A stretch of 64,000 nt of DNA from Hyphococcus sp. (GCA_021604585.1 BQJG01000005.1:1-64000), one strand, 5' to 3'; shown: positions 41,773 to 50,914, counted from the first letter of the stretch. Numbers and translations: made by a program. Notes: a model not told the origin generated them from the letters alone.

Positions 41773-43230
41773 TTAAGCTTCGCTTGGCAAGCGTGAAAAC
41801 GCCGACGCCTCGAACCCATAGGCATCGCGCATTTGCGCGATGGCTGCGAGTTTTCCTTCAAACATCGACCAGTCGTCATTCTCCGCGATTGACGCCCAGA
41901 TCGCTTCCACTTCATCAATCAGCATGGTGCAGGGCCGCGCGCCCTTGAAGTAGGCGTGATCGAGCCGTTCCGGCCGGCAGGCGGAATAGCCCGTCAGCGC
42001 TGCGCGGACAGGCGCAAATTTCTCCTGCTCGTATAACTCAGCCACGGGGCTCTGCTCCGCCCGTTTGGTTGACGCTGCGCCGCAGAACCAGTCGAAGAAA
42101 ACCTGCTCGAAGGGCGCGCCGGTTTCGGTCATCCAGCGCAAGAGATCGGCGACAAAATCGAACCCGTTCTCGCTCGGCGGCTTCAGGCCCAATCGCCGAA
42201 AAAATGCATTTGAAAGAGCCTGTTCGTAGTGTTCTGCATAAGTCTGCAATTCATCATTCAACGCTTCAGCAGGGGCAATCCGCGATAGCGCGCCGCCTAG
42301 TTGCGCGAGATTCCATGCGCCCGCCTCCGCCTGCCTGCCAAACGCATACAGCCCCGTCTGATCGAAGTACGCAGCCGTGAAATTCGGATCCGCTGTCGGC
42401 GCAAAACGCCAAGGACCGTAGTCAAAACTTTCCCCGGTGACATTCATATTGTCCGTATTCAGCACACCGTGAACGAATCCGGCCACCATCCATTGCGCCA
42501 CAAGCCGGGCCGTTCGCTCAACGACGCGCGCAAAGATCGCAATGATGCGCGCATCATCATTCAATAAAGCGATGTCCGGATAAAAATTGGCGGCGCAATA
42601 ATCGACCAGCTCACCGATCGCCGCGTCATCCTTTACATAAGCGAGCCGCTGAAACGCGCCGAAGCGCACATGCGAATGCGACAGCCGCACCAGCACCGAA
42701 GATCGCGTCGGGGAAGGTTCGTCGCCGCGATGCAGCGCTTCGCCGGTTTCGATCAGGCTGAAACTCTTTGACGTATAAACGCCGAGCGCTTCGAGCATTT
42801 CCGTCGCCAGCACTTCACGCACGCCGCCTTTTAACGTCAGTCGTCCGTCGCCAAAACGCGAATAAGGCGTCTGCCCCGATCCTTTCGTCCCGAGATCGAG
42901 GAGCCGGTTCTGATCATCCCGCAATTGCGCAAACAGGAAACCGCGCCCGTCGCCAATATCAGGATTGTAACTGCGGAACTGGTGGCCGTGATATCGCAGC
43001 GCGAGCGGCTGAGTGAAGCTATCGGGCAGCGGTTCGAACTTTCCGAAATGACTGGCCCATTGCTCATCGCTCAACTCGTCAAGCCCGACGCGCGCCGCCC
43101 AGCCTTCATTTCGATAACGGATGATGTGCTGGGGAAACGCCGCAGGCTCGACCCGATCATAGAACGGGGCGCCATCGGCGCGACCGAGACTTTCAAAAAG
43201 ACGCTCCGGCTTATAATTTTCCACTGCCAA
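41773..43230 (-). CDS. selO: SelO/YdiU family protein AMPylase
   Basis: 485 residues, normal length for bacterial SelO. SelO is a pseudokinase-fold enzyme that transfers AMP from ATP to Ser/Thr/Tyr of target proteins. Diagnostic segments are the early NEGWAARVGLDELSDEQWAS, YHGHQFRSYNPDIGDGRGFL, LLDLGTKGSGQTPYSRFGDG, the Arg-rich VREVLATEMLEALGV and HGVLNTDNMNVTGESFDYGP, which carries the metal-binding Asn and Asp. This member lacks the C-terminal selenocysteine/cysteine of the eukaryotic proteins, as most bacterial forms do. Divergent from ilvA. Confidence 0.96.
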   Translation of the reverse strand: MAVENYKPERLFESLGRADGAPFYDRVEPAAFPQHIIRYRNEGWAARVGLDELSDEQWASHFGKFEPLPDSFTQPLALRYHGHQFRSYNPDIGDGRGFLFAQLRDDQNRLLDLGTKGSGQTPYSRFGDGRLTLKGGVREVLATEMLEALGVYTSKSFSLIETGEALHRGDEPSPTRSSVLVRLSHSHVRFGAFQRLAYVKDDAAIGELVDYCAANFYPDIALLNDDARIIAIFARVVERTARLVAQWMVAGFVHGVLNTDNMNVTGESFDYGPWRFAPTADPNFTAAYFDQTGLYAFGRQAEAGAWNLAQLGGALSRIAPAEALNDELQTYAEHYEQALSNAFFRRLGLKPPSENGFDFVADLLRWMTETGAPFEQVFFDWFCGAASTKRAEQSPVAELYEQEKFAPVRAALTGYSACRPERLDHAYFKGARPCTMLIDEVEAIWASIAENDDWSMFEGKLAAIAQMRDAYGFEASAFSRLPSEA

Positions 43231-43328
43231 TATGGACCTTCTTGAACATTTGCGCCAAAACCCGAATCTCGCTGCGGGCGCGAAAAGATCGCGCCCGCTC
43301 TACATAACGCTGGACAAGAGACAAAACC

Positions 43329-44567
43329 ATGGACTCCAATCGCGCGCCAAAAATTGGCCGCCTGCCTTCCGCCAATGATGTTCGCGCCGCCGCCGAACGG
43401 ATTGCGGGCCGGATTACGCGCACGCCGCTTGTTCATGCGGAAAAGCTGTCGCTGATCACCGGCGCAAACGTTTGGTTGAAGCTTGAAAACCTTCAATATA
43501 CCGGCGCCTTCAAAGAGCGTGGCGCGCTTAACAAACTGCTGCTGTTGAGCACGCGGGACCGTGCGCGCGGCGTTATCACCGCATCGGCCGGAAATCACGC
43601 GCAAGGGCTGGCCCGTCATGCGCAATTGCTTGGCATTCCAGCGGTAATCGTGATGCCTGTCACCACGCCGGATGTAAAAGTCCGTCAGACGCGTGCGCTC
43701 GGCGCCGAAGTCGTTCTGACAGGATATGATTTCGATGAAGCCAAGGCGGCCGCATCGCAGATCGAGCGTGAGCGCGGATTGGTTTTTGTTCACCCCTTTG
43801 ACGATCCCGACGTGATTGCCGGTCAGGGCACGCTTGCGCTGGAAATGGTCGAGGATGGGCCGGACTTTGATGCAATGATCGTCCCAATTGGCGGCGGCGG
43901 GCTGATCGCCGGAATGGCCCTCGCCGTGAAAGACGCGTCACCCGACACGCAAATCATCGGCGTTCAGGCAGCGCTGTTTCCCTCCATGGTGAACGCGCTC
44001 GATGGCGCCGCGCGCGAAACCGGCGGCAATACCCTCGCCGAAGGCATCGCCGTCAAGGAAGCTGGGGTGACCACGCGTCAGATCGTCCGCAACAACGTGG
44101 ACGACATTGTCCTGGTCGACGAACGCACCCTTGAGCGCGCATTGTCCATGTTAATGATGGAGCAGAAACTTCTGGTGGAAGGCGCTGGCGCGGCTGGCCT
44201 TGCCGCCATTTTGTCGGATTCGGATCGCTACAAAGGCAAAACCGTCGGGCTGGTCCTGTGCGGCGGCAATATCGATGCGCGCCTTTTATCGATGATCCTG
44301 ATGCGTGATCTGGCGCGCTCAGGACGCCTAGCAAGACTGCGCGTCCAGCTGCTCGACATGCCGGGTCAACTCGTGAAAGTCGCGAGCATCATCGCCAGCC
44401 AAGACGGCAACGTCATTGATGTCGGCCACCACCGCACCTATTCCGACCTTCCTGCCAAAATGACCTGCATGGACGTCACGATCGACACGCAGGGCCAAGA
44501 CCATCTCGACAGGATCATCAAGAATCTGCGGGAAGAAGGCTATGAAGTTGAAATCGCTGCGTACTGA
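43329..44567 (+). CDS. ilvA: Threonine ammonia-lyase with ACT domain
   Basis: 412 residues. Converts threonine to 2-oxobutanoate and ammonia with PLP, feeding isoleucine synthesis. The PLP lysine is K62 in GAFKERGALNKL; the phosphate-binding glycines are in PIGGGGLIAGMALA and the asparagine loop is SAGNHAQGLA. The C-terminal ~80 residues (RLRVQLLDMPGQLVKVASII) form one ACT-like regulatory domain. Length and single ACT fold fit the shorter tdcB-like/ilvA class, so biosynthetic or catabolic control cannot be decided from sequence. Confidence 0.93.
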   Translation: MDSNRAPKIGRLPSANDVRAAAERIAGRITRTPLVHAEKLSLITGANVWLKLENLQYTGAFKERGALNKLLLLSTRDRARGVITASAGNHAQGLARHAQLLGIPAVIVMPVTTPDVKVRQTRALGAEVVLTGYDFDEAKAAASQIERERGLVFVHPFDDPDVIAGQGTLALEMVEDGPDFDAMIVPIGGGGLIAGMALAVKDASPDTQIIGVQAALFPSMVNALDGAARETGGNTLAEGIAVKEAGVTTRQIVRNNVDDIVLVDERTLERALSMLMMEQKLLVEGAGAAGLAAILSDSDRYKGKTVGLVLCGGNIDARLLSMILMRDLARSGRLARLRVQLLDMPGQLVKVASIIASQDGNVIDVGHHRTYSDLPAKMTCMDVTIDTQGQDHLDRIIKNLREEGYEVEIAAY

Positions 44568-44740
44568 CAATTCCTCGCAGACGCACGCCCAGGGCGAATG
44601 AATCTGCAGCGCTTGCTGTGCGGGTTGCATATTAACCGTCCTAATCTGAGTTGGCTCGATATCAGTGGCGGCGCCTATTGACGAGCGCGGCGTGGCGCGA
44701 TCATAAAAGCATTGAGCCGCATGGCCGGGTATTGAGTAAG

Positions 44741-44812
44741 ATGGACGGTATAAACCACAGCGGCGCGGGCTGGGTATTTAGTAAGGGGACAATTCTAAGA
44801 TTAAGCATCTGA
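44741..44812 (+). CDS. Short leader frame coupled to the VPLPA-CTERM gene (tentative)
   Basis: A 23-codon frame, MDGINHSGAGWVFSKGTILR plus three residues. Its TGA overlaps the ATG of the next gene (TGATG), the arrangement seen in translational coupling. The sequence before its ATG, GGGTATTGAGTAAG, is repeated before the main gene as GGGTATTTAGTAAG (44724-44740 and 44769-44785), so both starts may have similar initiation regions. Protein-level evidence is absent; this could be only untranslated leader. Confidence 0.3.
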   Translation: MDGINHSGAGWVFSKGTILRLSI

Positions 44813-45507
44813 TGGCCGCTTTTGCAGCCACCACGCTGATGGCTGCGCCGGCGTCGGCGAAACTGATCAGCTTTGCAGACTTTGACGCTGGCAATGAAGG
44901 TGGAATCGCCAATGGATCTTCAATTGATTTTGGCGACGGTGTCGTCATCGGTTTTGAATCGAATAGCGGACTGAATGCAAGCTCTGGCGGCTGGAGCCGC
45001 AGCATTCAATACAATCCCTATTTCGACGATGTTTCCGGCGGCAAGCCAGGCGGCCTTGGCGTTTGCCGGGCGCTCGACGGCGCTGCAGGTAATGGTGCTC
45101 CGGGAGCAGAGTGCGCTGACGCGAGCGACGACAGCATTGACGGAGAAATGGGATCTAACGAAGGAATCATCCTGACCTTTTTCGGACAAAATTTTGACCT
45201 CCTTTCCTTGTCGTTCCGGGATGGCGATCACAACTCGCTTAATGCTTCGAACGGGCTCGTCTATTTCTTCCAGTATTCGCCCGCACGCGGCGACGTGGTC
45301 TTTGGAACGACGACATTCGCCGATCTGGTAATGCGCGCAATCGCCGGGGAATTCACAGATACGAACACATTTGGCCTGCGCTATGTGAATACGGAATTTT
45401 ATCTGGAAGCTATCTCCGACGTGCCGCTTCCGGCCGCTCTGCCCGTATTGTTAGCCGGTCTTGGCGGCCTCGGATTTGCCTCAAGAAAGCGCAAAAACAC
45501 CGCCTAA
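44812..45507 (+). CDS. Exported protein with VPLPA-CTERM sorting signal
   Basis: 231 residues from ATG 44812. The N-terminus is a signal peptide (MAAFAATTLMAAPASA, cleavage before K). The C-terminus is VPLPAALPVLLAGLGGLGFA followed by a short basic tail, the three-part VPLPA-CTERM pattern (motif, hydrophobic helix, Arg/Lys end) recognised by exosortase-type enzymes, which cut it and attach the protein to the envelope. The middle is Gly/Asp/Asn-rich and beta-like with two cysteines. The start has no positive residue; an in-frame ATT 44800 would read IKHLMAAF and supply it, with AAGGGG eleven bases upstream. No exosortase is in the window. Confidence 0.78.
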   Translation: MAAFAATTLMAAPASAKLISFADFDAGNEGGIANGSSIDFGDGVVIGFESNSGLNASSGGWSRSIQYNPYFDDVSGGKPGGLGVCRALDGAAGNGAPGAECADASDDSIDGEMGSNEGIILTFFGQNFDLLSLSFRDGDHNSLNASNGLVYFFQYSPARGDVVFGTTTFADLVMRAIAGEFTDTNTFGLRYVNTEFYLEAISDVPLPAALPVLLAGLGGLGFASRKRKNTA

Positions 45508-45530
45508 TTGCTTGATCAAGCAGCGATTTT

Positions 45531-45560
45531 AAAACCGGCCCTTTTGGGGCCGGTTTTTTT
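45531..45560 (+). terminator. Rho-independent terminator after the VPLPA-CTERM gene
   Basis: AAAACCGGCCC and GGGCCGGTTTTTTT around a TTTTG-type loop: an 9-to-11-bp GC-rich stem ending in seven T. It also shows that the NfeD gene cannot begin at the far-upstream in-frame ATG at 45508. Confidence 0.92.
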
Positions 45561-45669
45561 ATGGCGATTCAGTCTGACACTTCTACGGAGAGGGCTGAGG
45601 GAACCTTTGACATTGAAACTCTCGCACGCGAGCTTACATCCTTTAATGCACGTCAGGGGTGAGGGCGAA

Positions 45670-47214
45670 ATGGCGCGACAAGCAAGGCTTTGGGGTTTTT
45701 CCGGACTGTTTGCTTTCGGGCTGATTTTGCTGGGGTTGAGCGCTTTTGCTCAAACTAACGGCGATCAGTCGCGCTCCGGCGTTATCCTCACGCTAAACGG
45801 CGCGGTCACGCCGCCCACAGCACAATATCTTGAGCGGGAAATCCAGGCGGCTTCCGACGCCGGCAAAGAAATCATCATCCTCGAAATCGACACGCCCGGC
45901 GGGCTAATGGATTCGATGAAGACAATCATCAAGGCCATCCTTGCCTCGGATACGCCAGTTGCAACTTACGTCTCGCCGCAAGGCGCGCGCTCGGCCAGCG
46001 CCGGGCTCTACATCATGTATTCGGCGCATGTTTCCGCCATGGCGCCCGCGACCAATACCGGCGCAGCGACGCCGGTCGAGGTTGGCGGCGCCCCTTCGGA
46101 AAAAAGCCCGTTCGACGAAAACGACCCGGGCTTCGCGCCAGATGATGAAAATAAAACTGACCCAGAAGATGCGCGCGATGTGAGCAATCCCGAGGCGGCG
46201 CAAGGCGGCGCCGATGCAGAAACTTTAGATGATCCGCGTGATAGCGCGCCCGAATCCGCCCGAGATCGCGACCGGACTGCATCATCGCCGCTTTCTTCCA
46301 ACGACGCGTTGCGCGCAAAAATAATCAACGATTCCGTTGCGTATATTCGCGCGCTTGCGGAAGAGCGAAATCGAAACGCTGACTGGGCGGAAAGCGCCGT
46401 ACGCGATGCGGCATCCGTCACCGCTAATGAAGCGCTGGAGTTGGGCGTCATCGATATCATCGCCACGGATATTGACGACCTGATGACTCAAATGAACGGC
46501 CGCACGGTTGCCGTCGCATCAGGAGAGAAAACACTCAACACTGAAAATGTTCGGCTTGAGCGTGTCGAGCCGAGCCTTGTTGAGCGCATCCTCAGCTTGA
46601 TCGCCGACCCTAATGTCGCCGTGATTTTAATGTCGCTCGCGACGACGGGCATCATAATCGAGATGTGGAATCCGGGGTCGATTTTTCCGGGCGTGGTCGG
46701 CGTCGTCTGCCTGCTGCTTGGCTTTTACGCATTCCAGGTTCTGCCCTTTAATGCACTGGGCCTGGCTTTGATTATTGTTGGCGCGCTAATGATCCTCCTC
46801 GAAGCCTATACGCCCACTCTCGGTCTTGTCGGGCTCGCCGGACTTGCGGTTTTTGGGTTCGGCTTGTTTATCGTTTTTCCGGAAGGCTTCCGGGTGTCTG
46901 CGGCGGTGATTGGAACAATCATGGCGATCGCCGGCGCCTTTCTCGGTCTTATCCTGTTTGCCGTGGTCGGCTCGCGCAGCCACGGCCCGATGATCGGCTC
47001 TGAGGCCATTCGCAAGCGTGAAGGCGTTGTTGATGACTGGGACGGCAAGGAGGGCTGGGTCGTCATCGAAGGCGAACGCTGGCGCGCGCGCGCCGACAAA
47101 CCGCTGTCTCGCGGCGACCGCGTGCGGGTGATCGAAGTTGACGGGCTTGTGCTGGTGGTCAAACATGCGAAAGCTGGCGGCTTGCTAAGCGGGCTGCAGC
47201 CGAAAGAGGCGTAG
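45670..47214 (+). CDS. nfeD: NfeD-family membrane-bound serine protease (ClpP class)
   Basis: 514 residues from ATG 45670, with GAGGG ahead. It has a signal sequence or first membrane helix (about 11-33), a ClpP-class serine protease domain, four C-terminal transmembrane helices (~325-450) and a final OB-fold domain. Catalytic Ser110 is in GARSASAGLYIMYS and Lys217 in LRAKIINDSVAYIR, matching the Ser-Lys dyad of archaeal NfeD/stomatin-operon proteases. Between them, about residues 143-215, is an acidic, disorder-like insertion (PFDENDPGFAPDDENKTDPE and onward) not present in the archaeal enzymes. Next genes are an NfeD-short protein and a slipin, the classical partners. Confidence 0.93.
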   Translation: MARQARLWGFSGLFAFGLILLGLSAFAQTNGDQSRSGVILTLNGAVTPPTAQYLEREIQAASDAGKEIIILEIDTPGGLMDSMKTIIKAILASDTPVATYVSPQGARSASAGLYIMYSAHVSAMAPATNTGAATPVEVGGAPSEKSPFDENDPGFAPDDENKTDPEDARDVSNPEAAQGGADAETLDDPRDSAPESARDRDRTASSPLSSNDALRAKIINDSVAYIRALAEERNRNADWAESAVRDAASVTANEALELGVIDIIATDIDDLMTQMNGRTVAVASGEKTLNTENVRLERVEPSLVERILSLIADPNVAVILMSLATTGIIIEMWNPGSIFPGVVGVVCLLLGFYAFQVLPFNALGLALIIVGALMILLEAYTPTLGLVGLAGLAVFGFGLFIVFPEGFRVSAAVIGTIMAIAGAFLGLILFAVVGSRSHGPMIGSEAIRKREGVVDDWDGKEGWVVIEGERWRARADKPLSRGDRVRVIEVDGLVLVVKHAKAGGLLSGLQPKEA

Positions 47215-47218
47215 GCGG

Positions 47219-47533
47219 ATGATTGACTTTGTCGGACTGCCCGACCACCCCGTGCGCTTTTTCGCCATCGCAATTTTTGCGGGCTTCGCTCTCGTCGCAA
47301 TCGTCAAGCTTTACGGGCTTTTCTTCATGCGGTGGAAGACGCCTTTTCGCGTGGGGGACGCCATGAATGTCAACCACGCTGAAGTCGTGGAATGGAGTGA
47401 CGACAAGGGGTATGTTTCAGCCGGCGGCGAATTGTGGCGCGCTTCTTCCAAAGAGGCGCTTCAGCCGGGTGATGCGGTGACGATCGTTTCTGTTGAAGGA
47501 CTATCGCTGAAAGTTAAAAAGCTTCCCGCCTAG
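47219..47533 (+). CDS. Short NfeD-like OB-fold membrane protein
   Basis: 104 residues. One membrane helix (about 14-34) is followed by a small beta-barrel (FRVGDAMNVNHAEVVEWSDD, then GYVSAGGELWRASSKEALQP and GDAVTIVSVEG), the NfeD C-terminal OB domain. It lies four bases after nfeD and 41 bases before the slipin. In these operons the OB domain binds the stomatin/slipin partner, so it probably tunes the same complex at the inner membrane. Confidence 0.87.
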   Translation: MIDFVGLPDHPVRFFAIAIFAGFALVAIVKLYGLFFMRWKTPFRVGDAMNVNHAEVVEWSDDKGYVSAGGELWRASSKEALQPGDAVTIVSVEGLSLKVKKLPA

Positions 47534-47574
47534 AACGCGCCTGATGCGTTCGGCGTTTGAAAAAGGAGATTTCC

Positions 47575-48324
47575 ATGGGCAGCCTTGGCCTACTCGCACC
47601 ACTCGTTTTCTTCGCCTTCTTCATTCTCGTCAACGTGATCAAGATCCTGCGAGAATACGAAAGGGGTGTTGTTTTCACGCTAGGCCGCGTGGGCCGGAAA
47701 GCGGCCGGTCCCGGACTGGTCATACTCGTCCCGTTCATCCAGCAGATGCGCAAGATCGACATGCGCACATTGGTGCATGACGTCCCCACACAAGACGTGA
47801 TTTCACAGGACAACGTATCGGTGAAGGTCAATGCGGTGATTTATTATCGCGTGGTCGACGCGGTGCGCGCAGTGGTTCAGGTTGAAAACTATATGGCCGC
47901 GACCAGTCAACTGGCGCAGACCACGCTACGGTCTGTGCTCGGCAAGCACGATCTCGACGAAATGCTGCAGGAGCGCGACAAGCTCAACAAGGACATTCAG
48001 GAAATTCTCGATCACCAGACCGAAGCCTGGGGCATCAAGGTTTCCAATGTCGAAATCAAGCACGTGGACGTTGACCCCTCGATGATCCGCGCCATCGCGA
48101 GGCAAGCCGAAGCGGAGCGCGAGCGGCGATCGAAGGTCATCCTGGCTGAAGGCGAGTTTCAAGCGGCCGCGAAGCTGGCTGAGGCGGCGACAGTGCTCGC
48201 AGAATCGCCCGGCGCCATGGAGCTGCGCTATCTCAACTCGCTACAGGACATTGCAGGCGACCGCACCAACACCATCGTCTTTCCATTCTCCCTGAAGGAT
48301 GCTGTCGACCGGTTCGGGCGTTAA
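47575..48324 (+). CDS. Slipin (SPFH/band 7) membrane protein
   Basis: 249 residues from ATG 47575, chosen because AAGGAG precedes it by seven bases; the in-frame TTG at 47557 reads through that site. A membrane-anchoring N-terminal helix (LGLLAPLVFFAFFILVNVI) is followed by the SPFH domain (REYERGVVFTLGRVGRKAAG, then VDAVRAVVQVENYMAATSQL) and a coiled coil (VDPSMIRAIARQAEAERERR). Slipins form ring-like scaffolds that keep the NfeD protease in membrane microdomains. It is the third gene of the nfeD operon. Confidence 0.94.
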   Translation: MGSLGLLAPLVFFAFFILVNVIKILREYERGVVFTLGRVGRKAAGPGLVILVPFIQQMRKIDMRTLVHDVPTQDVISQDNVSVKVNAVIYYRVVDAVRAVVQVENYMAATSQLAQTTLRSVLGKHDLDEMLQERDKLNKDIQEILDHQTEAWGIKVSNVEIKHVDVDPSMIRAIARQAEAERERRSKVILAEGEFQAAAKLAEAATVLAESPGAMELRYLNSLQDIAGDRTNTIVFPFSLKDAVDRFGR

Positions 48325-48333
48325 CCATATTAG

Positions 48334-48354
48334 GGCTGAGCTGGCCTCTCAGCC
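48334..48354 (+). other. Perfect 7-bp hairpin after the slipin gene
   Basis: GGCTGAG-ctggcct-CTCAGCC, ten bases past the slipin stop. It lacks a T run, so if it ends the operon it does so with help, or it protects the 3' end of the message. Confidence 0.5.
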
Positions 48355-48541
48355 GTCACGAAATTGTTGAATTTCCGCAACACCCGGGCGTGACCTCGCG
48401 TGCTGACTGCTATTTCCGCATTGAGACACGCACTTTACAGCTAATGTACGCTGGCAAAATGTCGATATCCGCCATCAGGGATGGGGAACCGATACGTTAC
48501 GACGCCGGGACTACCGGCGCGCCACATTTAGGGAGGAATTC

Positions 48542-50863
48542 ATGAAACTCGGCCTCATCGCCAGAACATCTGCTATTGCGCTTGCTGCATCCATGGCGGC
48601 GCCAACACTGGCCCACGCACAATCTGCAGTCGACGTGCTGCGCGACACCATCCTCGTAACCGGCACCAAAAAGAAGGACGCCGAAAACGTTCAGGACGTG
48701 CCGCTGGCTGTCACCGCTTACGGCGCTGACCAACTCGATGCGCTTAAGGTTCGCGATCTGCAGAACCTAACAACATCAATCCCGAACGTGTCGTTCGATG
48801 ACATTGGCACCACGCGCGGCGTTGCCAACTTCTCAATCCGCGGCCTTGGCATCAACTCATCAATTCCGGCGATTGACCCGACCGTCGGCGTTTTCAAAGA
48901 CGGCGTTTATCTGGGACAGAACGGCGGCGTCGTGCTCGACATCTTCGACCTGGAATCAATCGAAGTTCTGCGCGGCCCGCAAGGCATTCTGTTTGGCCGC
49001 AACGTGACCGGCGGCGCGGTGCTGTTGAATTACAAGCGCCCGTCCTTTGACGGCTTTAACGCCTCGATGAAAACAGCCGTTGAAAGCGGGCTTCGTTCGA
49101 CTGGCGAGAACTATTACGCTATGGGCGCAATCAGCGGACCCATCATTGAAGATGTGCTCGCGGCTCGCATCTCCGTCTATTACAACAAGGATCAGGGCTA
49201 TCACCGCCGCTATCTGGGCGGCCCGGTTCCGAACGCCATCGCACCAAGCGTTTACGGCGCGCTCGCGCCATTGGTCCTGGGGCCTGGCACCGACGCCTTT
49301 ACGAATTTTGGCAAGGCGAAGACCTGGATCATTCGCCCATCGCTGACCTTCCGCCCAAACGACTCAATCGAGTTCTATGTCAGCTATGAGCACTTTGAGA
49401 GTGAAGGCGATGGCCCGGCGTCTCAAAACCATGCCTCTGGCCTTGGCGGCATGAACCCATTCTTCAGCGCTGATCGGGATAGCTTCGAGTTCTCAATCGA
49501 CAATCCGGGCTTCTACGAAACAGAAGCCGATCAACTGACGGTCGAAACCACAATCGACGTGCCGTTTGGCGACGGCGCCATCACCAACATTTTCGGCTGG
49601 CGCGACACCTCAGGCTCCACAGGCGGCGATATCGACGCAACGCCGCTATTCTTGTTCCATTCAAACTCTGAATCCGCACAAGATCAATGGTCCAACGAAC
49701 TTCGCTATAATGGCACCTTCGGCAATGTCGACATAACGGCCGGCGCCTACTACTTCACGCAAGATGTGGCGTATACAGAGCGGCGTTTCATTCTTGGCGG
49801 CTTCCAGAATTTCTCTGGCGGCGGACGCATGGACCACAATGTTGTGGGCTTGTTTGGACAAGCCGACATCAGCCTGTCGGACGCATTGGTGCTGACTGCT
49901 GGCGGACGCTGGACGAAAGAAGAAAAAGATGTTGAAATCGCGAATATCCGCGCCAACGGCAATATTTCGTCAACCGTATTCGGCGTTCCCGGCTGCGGCG
50001 TGGTCGACGGCACGTGCCCGGTCGACTTCGCGGATTCTGAAAGCTGGACAAACTTCACGCCGAAGATTGGCGTTACGTGGACAGCAAGCGATTCGCTGAA
50101 TGTTTATGCCCATTGGACTCAGGGCGTGCGGTCGGGCGGGTACAATTTCCGCAACACCTCAACGACCGTCTTCAATCCTGGCCCTTGGGACGAAGAAAAG
50201 GTCAACGCCTTCGAAATCGGCATGAAGGTGCAGCCTGGCGGCGGTCGCGCAACACTCAATGCCGCCGCCTATTACAACGACATCAACGGCATGCAGCGGG
50301 AAATCAACCTGCCTGATCCGGTGACTGGCGTCGTTCAGATCATTGATAACACGGCCGATGCAACAATCTGGGGCTTTGAGGCAGAGGGGCAGTTTGCCGT
50401 TACGGACAGCCTGTTGCTTACCGGCTATGTTGGATACACGAACGGCGAATATGACAAAATCTTCGCGGACCTTAACGGCACGACCGGCGTCATTGACGCC
50501 ACTGATTTCGCGTTGGAAATCCCCCGTCTGGTGCCTTGGACGTACGGCGCTGGGTTTGTTCACTCGCTTCCATTGAACGAATCGATAGTCGTGAACTCAC
50601 GGTTCAGCTATTCTCATCGTGATATGTCCTTCTACACGGACAACAATCTCGGCACGCTGAATGCGCTCAACATTATCGACGCCAGCGTGGCGCTGGGGTT
50701 GATGGATGGAAAAGTTGAGCTGTCGCTTTACGGCAAAAACCTGCTCCATGAAGTGAACCATGGCGGCGATACGCAGCTGCCCGCTTCGCTGGGCGGCGGC
50801 ACCTTCTCGCCGCTAACCAAGGGCCGGGTGGTCGGGATTGAGCTCCAGCTCAATCTGAACTAA
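48542..50863 (+). CDS. TonB-dependent outer-membrane receptor
   Basis: 773 residues with a signal peptide (cleavage near AHA-Q, residue ~24). The plug domain (VPLAVTAYGADQLDALKVRD, then VGVFKDGVYLGQNGGVVLDI and LRGPQGILFGRNVTGGAVLL) is followed by a 22-strand-type barrel. A weak TonB box may lie in DTILVTGTKKK. The protein ends LQLNLN and not with the aromatic residue usual for barrels. GGGAGG precedes the ATG. It is a single gene with its own terminator. Substrate is unknown: no siderophore or glycan genes adjoin, though the sequence resembles receptors for plant or algal compounds widely duplicated in such bacteria. Confidence 0.93.
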   Translation: MKLGLIARTSAIALAASMAAPTLAHAQSAVDVLRDTILVTGTKKKDAENVQDVPLAVTAYGADQLDALKVRDLQNLTTSIPNVSFDDIGTTRGVANFSIRGLGINSSIPAIDPTVGVFKDGVYLGQNGGVVLDIFDLESIEVLRGPQGILFGRNVTGGAVLLNYKRPSFDGFNASMKTAVESGLRSTGENYYAMGAISGPIIEDVLAARISVYYNKDQGYHRRYLGGPVPNAIAPSVYGALAPLVLGPGTDAFTNFGKAKTWIIRPSLTFRPNDSIEFYVSYEHFESEGDGPASQNHASGLGGMNPFFSADRDSFEFSIDNPGFYETEADQLTVETTIDVPFGDGAITNIFGWRDTSGSTGGDIDATPLFLFHSNSESAQDQWSNELRYNGTFGNVDITAGAYYFTQDVAYTERRFILGGFQNFSGGGRMDHNVVGLFGQADISLSDALVLTAGGRWTKEEKDVEIANIRANGNISSTVFGVPGCGVVDGTCPVDFADSESWTNFTPKIGVTWTASDSLNVYAHWTQGVRSGGYNFRNTSTTVFNPGPWDEEKVNAFEIGMKVQPGGGRATLNAAAYYNDINGMQREINLPDPVTGVVQIIDNTADATIWGFEAEGQFAVTDSLLLTGYVGYTNGEYDKIFADLNGTTGVIDATDFALEIPRLVPWTYGAGFVHSLPLNESIVVNSRFSYSHRDMSFYTDNNLGTLNALNIIDASVALGLMDGKVELSLYGKNLLHEVNHGGDTQLPASLGGGTFSPLTKGRVVGIELQLNLN

Positions 50864-50885
50864 GGCCCCAGCCAGTTCTGAAGGA

Positions 50886-50914
50886 AAAAGCCCGGCGCTC
50901 ATGCGCCGGGCTTT
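50886..50914 (+). terminator. Rho-independent terminator after the TonB-dependent receptor
   Basis: AAAAGCCCGGCG-ctcat-GCGCCGGGCTTTTT: a strong GC-rich stem with T run, 25 bases past the stop. Confidence 0.93.

Noticed and set aside
43071..43793. 240-codon minus-strand frame overlapping selO and ilvA starts
   Set aside because: It would cross the divergent promoter region and lies antisense to the conserved ilvA N-terminus.
45508..45669. 54-codon N-terminal extension of the NfeD gene
   Set aside because: It crosses the rho-independent terminator of the previous gene; the ATG at 45670 starts directly before a normal signal/anchor helix.
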